Positions 44,973 to 53,233 of a DNA stretch of 64,000 nt are shown here, one piece after another; the stretch's first letter is position 1; every line of letters starts with the position of its first letter. Source of the stretch: an uncultured Holophagaceae bacterium (GTDB lineage: Bacteria > Acidobacteriota > Holophagae > Holophagales > Holophagaceae); assembly GCA_903937385.1 (NCBI GenBank), contig CAIZZF010000013.1, positions 62,001 through 126,000 on the forward strand, written 5' to 3'. The notes beneath the pieces are model-generated. The model searched no databases, was not told where the DNA came from, and was given only the letters and a program-made list of their open reading frames with translations. Both the position numbers and the translations under genes were made by a program.

Positions 44973-46373
44973 ATGCCCCTCGCTCCCCGACATCTGATCC
45001 GTCACCCGCTGCCCGCGGACCTGCTGACCCCTCTGGCGGCCTACCTGGCCCTGCGGCCCGCAGGCGCCAGCCTGCTGCTGGAGTCCTGCGACCAGGGCGA
45101 GCGCGTGGGCCGCCACAGCTTCGTGCTGCTGGCCGGGGCAGACGAGTGCCGCCTGGAAGCCCCCGCGCACGGCTGGGTGGAGGCCCTGCGGGCCCTTTCC
45201 GGCCCCGCGCCCGAGTCCTGTCTGCACGACCCCGGCGCGGCCCTGCCGCCCCTGCGGGAGGTGCTGCCGGTGGGCGTGGGCTGCGCGGGCTACCTGGGTT
45301 TCGAGGCCATGGGGGCGGCCGAACCCACCCTGCCGCTGCCCGCCAAGAACAGCCTGGGCCTGCCGGGCCTCTGGGTCCGTCGCTTCGACACGGCCCTGGT
45401 CTTCGACCACCTGCACCAGGTGGCGGAGCTGCAGACCCTCGACCCCGATCCCGAAGCGGGCTACACGCGGCTCCGCGGCCTGCGGGCCCTGCTTCTGGCG
45501 GGCGTGAGCGACCCCGGTCCCTCCGCCGCCCAGCCCCGGGCCGTGCCGCTCATGGCCCGCGAGAAGTTCGAAGCCACCGTGCGGGAGGCCCAGGAGCTCA
45601 TCCTGGATGGCGACGTCTACCAGCTGGTGCCCAGCCAGCGCTTCCGCGTGGAGGAGCCGCCGCCGCCCCTGGAGGCCTACCGGCGCCTGCGCCGCCTCAA
45701 CCCCAGCCCCTACGGCTACCTGCTCGAGTGGGATGACTTCGCCCTGGTGGGCGCCTCCCCGGAGATGCTGGTGCGCGTGCAGGGCGGCGAGGCCGAGACC
45801 CTGCCCATCGCCGGCACCGTGCCCCGCGGCGCCAGCGCCGAGGAGGACGTGGCCCGCTTCGAGGCCCTCAAGCGGGACCCCAAGGAGCTGGCCGAGCACC
45901 AGATGCTGGTGGACCTGGCCCGCAATGACCTGGGCCGGGTGGCAGTGCCCGGAGGCGTGCGGGTCGAGCTGCCCCTGGCCCTCCAGCGCACCAGCCACGT
46001 GCTGCACCTGACCACCACCGTGAAGGCCCACCTCAAGCCCGGCGTGGACGCGCTGGATGTCCTGGCGGCGGCCTTCCCGGCGGGCACCGTCAGCGGGGCG
46101 CCGAAGCTCCGGGCCTGCCAGCGCATCGCCGAGTTCGAGGGGGAGGCCCGCGGCCCTTACGGCGGCGTGCTGCTGCGCCTGGGCGCCGACGGCGTGCTGG
46201 ACACGGCCCTGATCCTGCGCACCGCCGTCTACCAGGCCGGGGTGGCCTACATCCAGGCCGGTGCCGGAGTGGTGCGGGCCTCGAACCCCACCTCGGAATA
46301 CTTCGAGACCCTGCACAAGCTGGGGGCCATCGCCCAGGCCCTTGGGGTGACGCTGTCCGGAGGTGCCCGATGA
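44973..46373 (+). CDS. trpE: Anthranilate synthase component I
   Basis: Converts chorismate to anthranilate, using ammonia delivered by TrpG. 466 residues. The N-terminal LLLESCDQG is the tryptophan-binding feedback motif. The catalytic domain shows DGDVYQLVPSQRF, PSPYGYLL, GASPEMLVRV, PIAGTVPRG, EHQMLVDLARNDLGRV, FPAGTVSGAPKLRA and YGGVLL. ATG 44973 lies just after the attenuator T tract, with a weak GGATGA-type ribosome site. The ORF continues in frame a few codons upstream (TTG), but that would be inside the terminator. It overlaps trpG by four bases. Confidence 0.96.
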   Translation: MPLAPRHLIRHPLPADLLTPLAAYLALRPAGASLLLESCDQGERVGRHSFVLLAGADECRLEAPAHGWVEALRALSGPAPESCLHDPGAALPPLREVLPVGVGCAGYLGFEAMGAAEPTLPLPAKNSLGLPGLWVRRFDTALVFDHLHQVAELQTLDPDPEAGYTRLRGLRALLLAGVSDPGPSAAQPRAVPLMAREKFEATVREAQELILDGDVYQLVPSQRFRVEEPPPPLEAYRRLRRLNPSPYGYLLEWDDFALVGASPEMLVRVQGGEAETLPIAGTVPRGASAEEDVARFEALKRDPKELAEHQMLVDLARNDLGRVAVPGGVRVELPLALQRTSHVLHLTTTVKAHLKPGVDALDVLAAAFPAGTVSGAPKLRACQRIAEFEGEARGPYGGVLLRLGADGVLDTALILRTAVYQAGVAYIQAGAGVVRASNPTSEYFETLHKLGAIAQALGVTLSGGAR

Positions 46374-46948
46374 TCCTCCTCCTGGACGCCCTGGACTCCT
46401 TCACCTACAACCTGGTGCAGGCCTTCGAGACTCTGGGCGCAGAGGTGCTCGTGGTCCGCCACGACGCCATCACCCTGGCCGAGGCCCAGGCCCTGCGCCC
46501 CGAGGCCGTGGTGCTGTCGCCCGGCCCGGGCCATCCCACCGAGAGCCCCGCCCACATGGCCATGGCCCAGTCCGACTGGGCGGTGCCCCTCCTGGGTGTC
46601 TGCCTGGGCCACCAGGCCTTGGCCGCGGGCAGCGGCGGCCGGGTGATCCGCGCCCGGGAGCCCCTGCACGGCGAGGCCACGCCCCTGGAGCACGACGGCA
46701 CCGGCCTCTTCCAAGGCCTCCCCCCGGGCCTGCCCGTGGGCCGCTACCACAGCCTCATCGCCGAGCCGGACTCGCTGCCCGCCTGCTGGCGCGTGACCGG
46801 CCGTAGCCCCGGCGGCGAGATCATGGCCATGGCCCACCGGACGCTGCCGCGCTGGGGCGTGCAGTTCCACCCCGAGAGCATCCTCACGCCGGACGGTCCG
46901 GCCATGCTCGCCAACTTCCTCCGCCTCGCCAAGGATGCCCGCCCATGA
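46370..46948 (+). CDS. trpG: Anthranilate synthase component II (glutamine amidotransferase)
   Basis: Hydrolyses glutamine and channels ammonia to TrpE. 192 residues. N-terminal DALDSFTYNLV, the oxyanion loop LSPGPGHP, nucleophile Cys in LGVCLGHQAL, and the His/Glu pair in QFHPESILT form the class I amidotransferase site. The start overlaps the trpE stop (ATGA), and trpD in turn overlaps its stop, so stoichiometric production by coupling is likely. No pabA-like partner gene is in the window; it might serve both pathways. Confidence 0.96.
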   Translation: MILLLDALDSFTYNLVQAFETLGAEVLVVRHDAITLAEAQALRPEAVVLSPGPGHPTESPAHMAMAQSDWAVPLLGVCLGHQALAAGSGGRVIRAREPLHGEATPLEHDGTGLFQGLPPGLPVGRYHSLIAEPDSLPACWRVTGRSPGGEIMAMAHRTLPRWGVQFHPESILTPDGPAMLANFLRLAKDARP

Positions 46949-47982
46949 CGCTGCTCACGACCCACAACCCCAGCCGCCCACTGCCCGAGGCCACCGCCTC
47001 GGAGCTCATGCACATCTTCATCGACCAGGACACGGACGCCCTCCTGGTGGGCGCCTGCCTGGCCCTCCTGGCCCAGCGTGTGCCAGAGGCCCACGAGCTG
47101 GCGGCCTTCGCCGATGCCCTCTCGGAGGTGGCCGTGCCCTTTCCGGCGGTGCCGGAAGGCGCCTTGGACACCTGCGGCACCGGCGGCGACGGCTCCTCCA
47201 CCGCCAACCTCAGCACCCTGGCGGCCCTGCTGCTGGCCCACCTGGGCGTGCCGATCGTCAAACACGGCAACCGCGCCGCCACGGGTGTCTGCGGCAGCGC
47301 GGACCTGCTGGAGGCCCTGGGCTACGACCTGGCGCGGCCCAGCGCGGACCTCGCCGAGGATCTGCGCACCCGGAACTTCGCCTTCCTCTTCGCGCCCGCC
47401 TACCACCCGCTGCTGGGTCGCCTGCGGGAGATCCGCAAGCGCCTGGGCATTCCGACGATCTTCAACCTGCTCGGCCCCCTGCTGAACCCGGGCAACCCGC
47501 CGCTGCAGCTGCTGGGCGTGGCCCGCGAGGACCTGGTCGTCCCCATGGCCGGAGCCCTGGCCCGCCGACCCACCCTGAAGCGCGCCTACGTGATTCACGG
47601 CAAGGACGCCGAGGGGAAGGGACTGGACGAGGCCTCCATCGAGGGGCCGACCACCGTGGTGACCGCCATCGACGGCAAGGTGGCCGCGCCCCAGGTGCTG
47701 GTGCCCCGGGAGCTCGGCTTGCAGCCGCCGGTGCGCCATGCCCTCCGTGTGGCGGATCGCGCCGAGGCCCTGGCCGTGGCCCGGGGCCTCTTCGCCGGGG
47801 CCACCCACGCCGACTTCCGGCCCGCCGTGGCGGATGCCGTGGCGTTGCAGGCGGCCCTGGGCCTGCACCTGCACCGGGGGGCAGGACTGGAAGGCTTGGC
47901 CGAGACCCTGCGCGAGACCCGCGCCCAGCTGGACCGCGGCTTCCCGCTGCCCTTCGCCCCCGGCGGCGAGGTGCGCCAGTGA
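46945..47982 (+). CDS. trpD: Anthranilate phosphoribosyltransferase
   Basis: Joins anthranilate and PRPP to give phosphoribosyl-anthranilate. 345 residues. The PRPP loop is DTCGTGGDGSSTANLST, followed by VPIVKHGNRAATGVCGSADLLEALG and FLFAPAYHPLL; RKRLGIPTIFNLLGPLLNP completes the signature. The start overlaps trpG by four bases, and the stop overlaps the trpC GTG start by four. Fourth step order in the operon is E-G-D-C-F-B-A. Confidence 0.96.
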   Translation: MTLLTTHNPSRPLPEATASELMHIFIDQDTDALLVGACLALLAQRVPEAHELAAFADALSEVAVPFPAVPEGALDTCGTGGDGSSTANLSTLAALLLAHLGVPIVKHGNRAATGVCGSADLLEALGYDLARPSADLAEDLRTRNFAFLFAPAYHPLLGRLREIRKRLGIPTIFNLLGPLLNPGNPPLQLLGVAREDLVVPMAGALARRPTLKRAYVIHGKDAEGKGLDEASIEGPTTVVTAIDGKVAAPQVLVPRELGLQPPVRHALRVADRAEALAVARGLFAGATHADFRPAVADAVALQAALGLHLHRGAGLEGLAETLRETRAQLDRGFPLPFAPGGEVRQ

Positions 47983-48815
47983 GCACGCTCCCCGCGCCCG
48001 CCGCCTTCGTCCACGGCTCGGGCCTGCCCGCGAAGTCCCTGCTGCAGCAGGTGCTGGTGGCAGAGCTGGCCCGGGTGGAGTCGCTGCCGCCAGCCCCAGT
48101 GCCAGTCCGGGCTGCGCTCATGGGAAGCGGCCCCTTCGAGTCGGCCCTGCGTCGCGACGCCAAGCTGAAGGGCGGGGCGGTCATCGCGGAGTACAAGCAG
48201 GGCTCGCCCTCCCTGGGACCCTTCGCCGTGGGCACACCGCTGCTGCCCCAGCTGCGGGCCTATGCGGAAGGCGGCGCTGCGGCCTTCTCCATCCTCACGG
48301 AGCCTGCCTATTTCCGGGGCTCCGCCGGGCACCTCCAGGCCGCGGTCGAGCTGGGCGTGCCCCGGCTCTACAAGGGCTTCGTGATCGCCGAGGCGCAGCT
48401 GGCCGAGGCGGAAGCCGCCGGGGCCGAGGCGGTGCTGCTCATCGCCCGGGTGCTGAAGGAACACACCGCGGCCTTCGCTGATGCGGCTCGCAGCCGCGGC
48501 CTCGAGCCCCTCATCGAGCTGCACAACCTCACCGAAGTGGGCTTCGCCCAGGCTGCAGGTGCCCGCCTGGTGGGCATCAATGCCCGCAACCTCTCGACCT
48601 TCACCCTGGGTGCGCCCACGGCGGCCCCGCTGCGCGAGGCCTTCCCCGACGCGGTGCTCATCCGCGAGTCCGGTCTGGCCACCCCCGAGGACGCCCAGGT
48701 GGCGCTGAGGGCGGGCTTCGACGCGGTGCTCATCGGCGAGGCGCTCATGCGCAGTCCCGATCCCCGGGGGTTCCTGGCGCGGCTCCTGACGGGGCTCCGG
48801 GCGGAGGTGCTGTGA
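47979..48815 (+). CDS. trpC: Indole-3-glycerol-phosphate synthase
   Basis: Closes the indole ring from carboxyphenylamino-deoxyribulose phosphate. 278 residues starting at GTG 47979, overlapping trpD (GTGA). Catalytic features: Lys in AEYKQGSPSLG, ILTEPAYFRGS, the second Lys in PRLYKGFVI, Glu in LIELHN and the phosphate loop GINARNLSTF, then IRESGLATPEDA. EYKQGSPS differs slightly from the common EIKRASPS. It is a stand-alone enzyme, not fused to TrpF. It is followed by a 145-base gap with a palindromic repeat before trpF. Confidence 0.95.
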   Translation: MSTLPAPAAFVHGSGLPAKSLLQQVLVAELARVESLPPAPVPVRAALMGSGPFESALRRDAKLKGGAVIAEYKQGSPSLGPFAVGTPLLPQLRAYAEGGAAAFSILTEPAYFRGSAGHLQAAVELGVPRLYKGFVIAEAQLAEAEAAGAEAVLLIARVLKEHTAAFADAARSRGLEPLIELHNLTEVGFAQAAGARLVGINARNLSTFTLGAPTAAPLREAFPDAVLIRESGLATPEDAQVALRAGFDAVLIGEALMRSPDPRGFLARLLTGLRAEVL

Positions 48816-48841
48816 CTCGCCTTTGCACTCAAAGAAAAAGA

Positions 48842-48926
48842 TTCACCACGAAGACGGGAAGACCACGAAGTAGACAATACGGGCAGCGCCTTTTTCTTTT
48901 CTCGTGGTCTTCCTGTCTTCGTGGTG
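48842..48926. repeat. Extragenic palindrome inside the trp operon (copy 2)
   Basis: The left arm (48842-48870) is identical over 29 bases to copy 1 at 38770-38798. The right arm CTCGTGGTCTTCCTGTCTTCGTGGTG (48901-48926, 26 bases) is nearly its reverse complement; a T-rich CTTTTTCTTTTC precedes it. A long hairpin can form between trpC and trpF and may reduce read-through or act on RNA processing. Confidence 0.82.
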
Positions 48927-48960
48927 AGGAGACCATTTCCTCCTTTGCACGGTGCTCGCC

Positions 48961-49581
48961 ATGAGGCTCCTCGCCAAGGTCTGCGGCCTGGTGCAGGCGG
49001 GGGACGCGGCCCAGGCTGCCGCCATGGGCGCGGACCTGCTGGGCTTCGTCAGCCACCTGCCCAGCCCCCGGCACTGCGCAGACCTGACCGTGGCGGCGCC
49101 CTACCTGAACCGCGCGGTGCTGGTGATGGTGGCCGAGGAGGCGGAAGCGATCCTGGCCCTGGCCCGCCGCCACGGCTTCCGCCGCGTGCAGCCCTACCTT
49201 CCGGAGACCGGGCGCGCCGCAGGCGTGGCCCTGCTCCGGGCCGCGGGCCTCTTTGTGCTGCTGCCCTGGGCCGACGAGCCGCACCCGGAGGCGCCCGCCG
49301 CGGATCTCTATCTCTGGGAGGCCAGCCCCGCCCAGACCGGCCTGCCCGGCGGCTCGGGGCAGGGCCACGCCATGGCCTTCCCGCCGCCCGGTCCGTTCCT
49401 GCTGGCCGGGGGTCTCGACGCCAGCAACCTGCCCGGGCGCCTCGCCGCCCTGCCTGAGGCGGTGCTGCCGCAGCTGCGTGGCGCCGACGCCGCCAGCCGC
49501 CTCGAGGCCGCCCCCGGCCGCAAGGACCCCGTCAAAGTCTCCGCCTTCATCTTCAGCGTCCATGAACGGGAGTTCGCATGA
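48961..49581 (+). CDS. trpF: Phosphoribosylanthranilate isomerase
   Basis: Amadori rearrangement of phosphoribosylanthranilate. 206 residues. The N-terminal KVCGL holds the general-base Cys; GFVSHLPSPRH and FLLAGGLDASNL match the phosphate and substrate loops, and ADAASRLEAAPGRKDPVK is the C-terminal phosphate site. Where the general-acid Asp normally sits before the GGTG/GGSG loop, this protein reads LYLWEASP, suggesting Glu in that place. It is a divergent member. ATG 48961 was preferred over GTG 48952. Its stop overlaps the trpB start (ATGA). Confidence 0.88.
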   Translation: MRLLAKVCGLVQAGDAAQAAAMGADLLGFVSHLPSPRHCADLTVAAPYLNRAVLVMVAEEAEAILALARRHGFRRVQPYLPETGRAAGVALLRAAGLFVLLPWADEPHPEAPAADLYLWEASPAQTGLPGGSGQGHAMAFPPPGPFLLAGGLDASNLPGRLAALPEAVLPQLRGADAASRLEAAPGRKDPVKVSAFIFSVHEREFA

Positions 49582-50762
49582 CCCTCGGCTTCACCCTTCC
49601 CGACCGCTTCGGCAGCCAAGCCCTGGGCGGCTGCTATGCCCCGGAGACCCTCGTCCAGCCGCTCCTGGATCTGGAGGCCGCCTTCCGGTCTGCCCTCATG
49701 GATCCAGCCTACATGGCAGAACTCAAGGGCGAGCTGCGGCACTTCGTGGGCCGCCCCACACCGCTGACGCCTGCGCCGCGCCTGGCCGCGCAGCTGGGGC
49801 TGAAGGTCCTGTTCCTGAAGCGGGAGGACCTCACCCACACCGGCGCCCACAAGATCAACAATGCCCTGGCCCAGGCCCTCCTGGCCAAGCGCATGGGCAA
49901 GCACGAGATCATCGCCGAGACCGGCGCGGGCCAGCATGGCGTGGCCACGGCGGCGGCCTGCGCCCGGCTCGGGCTCTCCTGCACGGTCTACATGGGCGTC
50001 ACCGACATGGCGCGACAGGCCCCGAACGTGGCCCGCATGCGACTCTTCGGCGCCAAGGTTGAACCCGTCGAAGCGGGGCAGGGCACCCTCAAGGAGGCCG
50101 TGAACGAGGCCCTCCGCGCCTGGGCCGCCCGCTGCGACCGCGCCCACTACATCCTGGGCTCGGCCCTCGGCCCGCACCCCTTCCCGACCCTGGTGCGCAC
50201 CTTCCAGACCGTCATCGGCGAGGAGGCCCGCGCCCAGATCCTGGAGCAGGCGGGCGCGCTGCCCGAGGTGGTCATCGCCTGCGCCGGCGGCGGCAGCAAC
50301 GGCCTGGGCCTGCTGGTGCCGTTCCTGGGGGACCGCCTGCAGCGAATCGCCGTGGAGGCCGGGGGCCACGGCCCGGATCTGGGGGAGCACGCCGCCCGCC
50401 TCGACGGCGGCCGCATGGGCGTCCTGCACGGCTGCAAGACCCTCCTGCTGCAGGACGACCACGGCCACACGGCCGAGACGGCCAGCATCAGCGCGGGCCT
50501 GGACTACCCGGCCCTGGGGCCGGAGCTCGCGGCCCTGATCCTGGATGACAAGGTCGAGGTGCGCCGCGCCTCGGATGAAGAAGCCCTCACTGCCGCCCGG
50601 CTGCTCTGCCAGGCCGAAGGCATCCTGCCTGCCCTGGAGAGCAGCCACGCCCTGGCGCTGCTGCCCACCCTGGCCGCCGAGGGCGCCGCCACGGTCCTGC
50701 TCGGCCTCAGCGGTCGCGGCGACAAGGACCTGTCCACCTACCAGTCGCGCTCGGGGCTCTGA
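49578..50762 (+). CDS. trpB: Tryptophan synthase beta chain
   Basis: PLP enzyme condensing indole with serine to form tryptophan, in an alpha2-beta2 complex with TrpA. 394 residues, TrpB1 class. FGSQALGGCYAPETL starts the conserved region; the PLP Lys is in THTGAHKINNAL; ETGAGQHGVATA holds the catalytic Glu; CAGGGSNGLG binds the PLP phosphate; SGRGDKDLSTY is near the C-terminus. Coupled to trpF by a four-base overlap and followed by trpA after one base. Confidence 0.97.
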   Translation: MTLGFTLPDRFGSQALGGCYAPETLVQPLLDLEAAFRSALMDPAYMAELKGELRHFVGRPTPLTPAPRLAAQLGLKVLFLKREDLTHTGAHKINNALAQALLAKRMGKHEIIAETGAGQHGVATAAACARLGLSCTVYMGVTDMARQAPNVARMRLFGAKVEPVEAGQGTLKEAVNEALRAWAARCDRAHYILGSALGPHPFPTLVRTFQTVIGEEARAQILEQAGALPEVVIACAGGGSNGLGLLVPFLGDRLQRIAVEAGGHGPDLGEHAARLDGGRMGVLHGCKTLLLQDDHGHTAETASISAGLDYPALGPELAALILDDKVEVRRASDEEALTAARLLCQAEGILPALESSHALALLPTLAAEGAATVLLGLSGRGDKDLSTYQSRSGL

Positions 50763-50763
50763 C

Positions 50764-51519
50764 ATGAATCCACTGCTTCCCTTCCTCATGGCCGGTGATC
50801 CCTCCCTGGAGGCCTTGCCGGGGCTGCTCTCGGACGCCAAGGCCCTCGGCCTCGAAGCCGTGGAGCTTGGCCTCCCGCACTCGGATCCCATCGCGGACGG
50901 ACCGGTGCTCCAGGCCGCCGCGCACCGGGCCATCCAGCGCGGCGCCACGCCGCTGCGCGTGCTCCAGAGCCTCGCCGGCATCACGGACAGCCCGGATGTG
51001 GTGCTCTTCACCTACCTGAATCCCCTGCTCCAGCTCGGGGCCGCAGAGCTGAAGCGGCTGCTGGCGCCCACGCCGGTACGCGCCCTCCTGGTGGTGGACC
51101 TGCCCTTTGGCGAAGAGCCCGCCTTCGAGATGGATCTGAGAGTGGCGGGCTACCCCATGGTGCCGCTGCTGGCCCCCACCACCACCCTGGGGCGGGCAAG
51201 GCAGATCCTCGCCGAGCGGCCCGATCCCGGCGAGGGCGCGCCCTATGCCCAGCGCTTCGCCTACGTGGTGGCCCGGCTCGGGGTCACGGGCTCGGGGCAG
51301 GGCCTCGACCTGAAGCCGATCTCAGAGCGCGTTGCGGACCTGCTGCAGCTCACCTCACGCCCGCTGGCCGTGGGCTTCGGCCTGTCCGATCCCAGCAGCC
51401 TCAGGGCCATCCGGCGCCTGGGGGCGACCCCGGTCATCGGGTCAGCCCTGGTCCAGGAACTAGCGGCGGGGCGTAACCTCCGCGAGGCGCTGGCCGACAG
51501 GCTGGTTGACGATCTGTAG
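50764..51519 (+). CDS. trpA: Tryptophan synthase alpha chain
   Basis: Cleaves indole-3-glycerol phosphate to indole and glyceraldehyde-3-phosphate and passes indole to TrpB. 251 residues, slightly short. FLMAGDPSLE, then VELGLPHSDPIADGP with the two catalytic acids, VVDLPFGE, the flexible-loop region RLGVTGSGQGL and VGFGLSDPSS are diagnostic. The start codon lies one base after the trpB stop. Last gene of the trp operon; the next 144 bases before the porin gene contain no clear terminator. Confidence 0.95.
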   Translation: MNPLLPFLMAGDPSLEALPGLLSDAKALGLEAVELGLPHSDPIADGPVLQAAAHRAIQRGATPLRVLQSLAGITDSPDVVLFTYLNPLLQLGAAELKRLLAPTPVRALLVVDLPFGEEPAFEMDLRVAGYPMVPLLAPTTTLGRARQILAERPDPGEGAPYAQRFAYVVARLGVTGSGQGLDLKPISERVADLLQLTSRPLAVGFGLSDPSSLRAIRRLGATPVIGSALVQELAAGRNLREALADRLVDDL

Positions 51520-51663
51520 ATAGGGAATGACTGATCCCCCAGATTGCTTGCAGGAGTGGTTGCACCCCTGACGCGATTTGGTATCTTGGTCCATCACCAT
51601 CCTTGCCAAATCGGCTGGAGACAGCCACTCACCCCGGTCACTCGGGACAGGAGTCATGCCCCT

Positions 51664-53163
51664 ATGAGCCATCGTTCGCGTTTCACCCTCACGGCCCTGA
51701 CGTTGGTCGCTGCTGCGGCCTTCGCCCCCCAGGCGCAGGCCAGTGGTTTCCAGCTCCGGGAGCAGAGCCCGCTCTCCCTGGGCAACGCGTTCGGTGGCAT
51801 CAGCGCGGGTGGTGGTGACATCAGCTCGCTCTACTTCAACCCTGCGGTGATGACCCAGTACGACGGCATCCAGTTCTCCTCCGGTGGCACCTACATCGGC
51901 CTGAGCGCGAGCTTCAAGGACGCCACCGCGTCCCGCACGCCCGTGATCACGGGGCTCGGCTTCCAGGTCTCGCCCATCACCGGTTCCGCGCTGAGCCCGA
52001 TCTCGGGCCCCTCCGGCCACGGCAATGCGGCCATCTCGGCGGTGCTCCCTGAGTTCAACATCATGTACAGCGTGAGCGACGACCTGAAGATCGGGCTCTC
52101 GCTGAATGTCCCCTACGGCCTGGCCACGGAATACGACGCCAACTGGATCGGCCGCTACCACGCCCTGAAGACCGACCTGAAGACCATCGACATCAGCCCC
52201 AGCATCGCCTGGCGGCTGTCGAAGGAGTTCAGCTTCGGCGTGGCCCTGATCGCCCGCCGCGCGGACGCAGAGCTCTCCAACGGTGTGGACTTCGGCACCG
52301 CCCTGGCCCTGAAGGTGGCACCGGCGCTGGCCGCTGCTGGCATGTCTCCGGTCTCGCCCGGCGTGGGCCAGAACAGCCCCGTGGCGACTGTGGCCATGGG
52401 CGCCCCCAGCGCCGTGCTGGGCACGCCCGGCTACGCGATTCCCGGCGCCTGGGATGGGACCGCGGGCCTCAAGGGTGGCTGCTGGGCCTACGGCTACAAG
52501 CTGGGCCTGACCTACGAGCCCTCCAAGAACTTCCGCATGGGCCTGGCCTTCAACGCTTCCATGTCCATGACCCTCACGGGTGATGCCGAGTTTGCCTACC
52601 CCTCCGCCATTCCGGCCACGGACCTCGGGGCCCTCCAGGCTGCGGGCCTCAAGAACGGCGGCGGTCAGGCCGAGCTCAACCTCCCGGCCACCACGTCCCT
52701 GGGCTTCGACTGGAAGGTGAGTCCGACCGTTTCCCTGCAGGGCGAGCTGGCCCGCACGAACTGGTCCACCTTCAAGGAACTGCGTGTGCACTTCGCCTCT
52801 GGCGCACCGGACTCCGTCACGGACGAGAGCTGGAAGGACAGCACCTTCTCCTCCCTGGGAATCACCTGGAAGAAGAGTGACGCCCTGACCCTGCGGGCAG
52901 GCCTGGCCCTCGACACCAGCGCCGTGGATGACAACCACCGCACGCCCCGCATCCCCGACAACGACCGCAAGTGGGTCTCCATCGGTGCCAGCTACCAGCT
53001 GACCAAGAAGATGGCCGTCGACATCGGCTACAGCCGCCTCTTCATCGCGGATGGCAAGACCCAGCTCACCGCCGCCAACGACAACGTCACCCGCGGCACC
53101 CTCAACGGCACCATCGTGGCCAACATCCACTTGATGGGCGCCGCGCTGCGCTACACCTTCTAG
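51664..53163 (+). CDS. FadL/OmpP1/TodX-family outer-membrane transporter
   Basis: A 499-residue outer-membrane beta-barrel for long-chain fatty acids or other hydrophobic compounds. Signal peptide about residues 1-26 (ALTLVAAAAFAPQAQASG), then FQLREQSPLSLGNAFGG, the conserved FadL hatch segment, and YFNPAVM (NPA motif). It ends in an aromatic residue (RYTF) as OM barrels do. A Gly/Ala/Pro-rich insert lies about residues 215-265. ATG 51664 was chosen at the signal peptide; the ORF extends upstream without support. A convergent thiolase gene may use acyl products, but that is inference. Confidence 0.9.
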   Translation: MSHRSRFTLTALTLVAAAAFAPQAQASGFQLREQSPLSLGNAFGGISAGGGDISSLYFNPAVMTQYDGIQFSSGGTYIGLSASFKDATASRTPVITGLGFQVSPITGSALSPISGPSGHGNAAISAVLPEFNIMYSVSDDLKIGLSLNVPYGLATEYDANWIGRYHALKTDLKTIDISPSIAWRLSKEFSFGVALIARRADAELSNGVDFGTALALKVAPALAAAGMSPVSPGVGQNSPVATVAMGAPSAVLGTPGYAIPGAWDGTAGLKGGCWAYGYKLGLTYEPSKNFRMGLAFNASMSMTLTGDAEFAYPSAIPATDLGALQAAGLKNGGGQAELNLPATTSLGFDWKVSPTVSLQGELARTNWSTFKELRVHFASGAPDSVTDESWKDSTFSSLGITWKKSDALTLRAGLALDTSAVDDNHRTPRIPDNDRKWVSIGASYQLTKKMAVDIGYSRLFIADGKTQLTAANDNVTRGTLNGTIVANIHLMGAALRYTF

Positions 53164-53178
53164 TCGAACCTCTCAGTC

Positions 53179-53212
53179 AATAAGAAGGCCCGGCATGCCG
53201 GGCCTTCTTATT
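53179..53212. terminator. Bidirectional terminator between fadL-type and thiolase genes
   Basis: A perfect 34-base palindrome (17-bp arms, 53179-53195 with 53196-53212) with A-rich start and T-rich end sits 15 bases after the porin stop and 21 before the thiolase stop, so it can end both converging transcripts. Confidence 0.88.
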
Positions 53213-53233
53213 GCTGTTTGCCGAAAAGGGATA

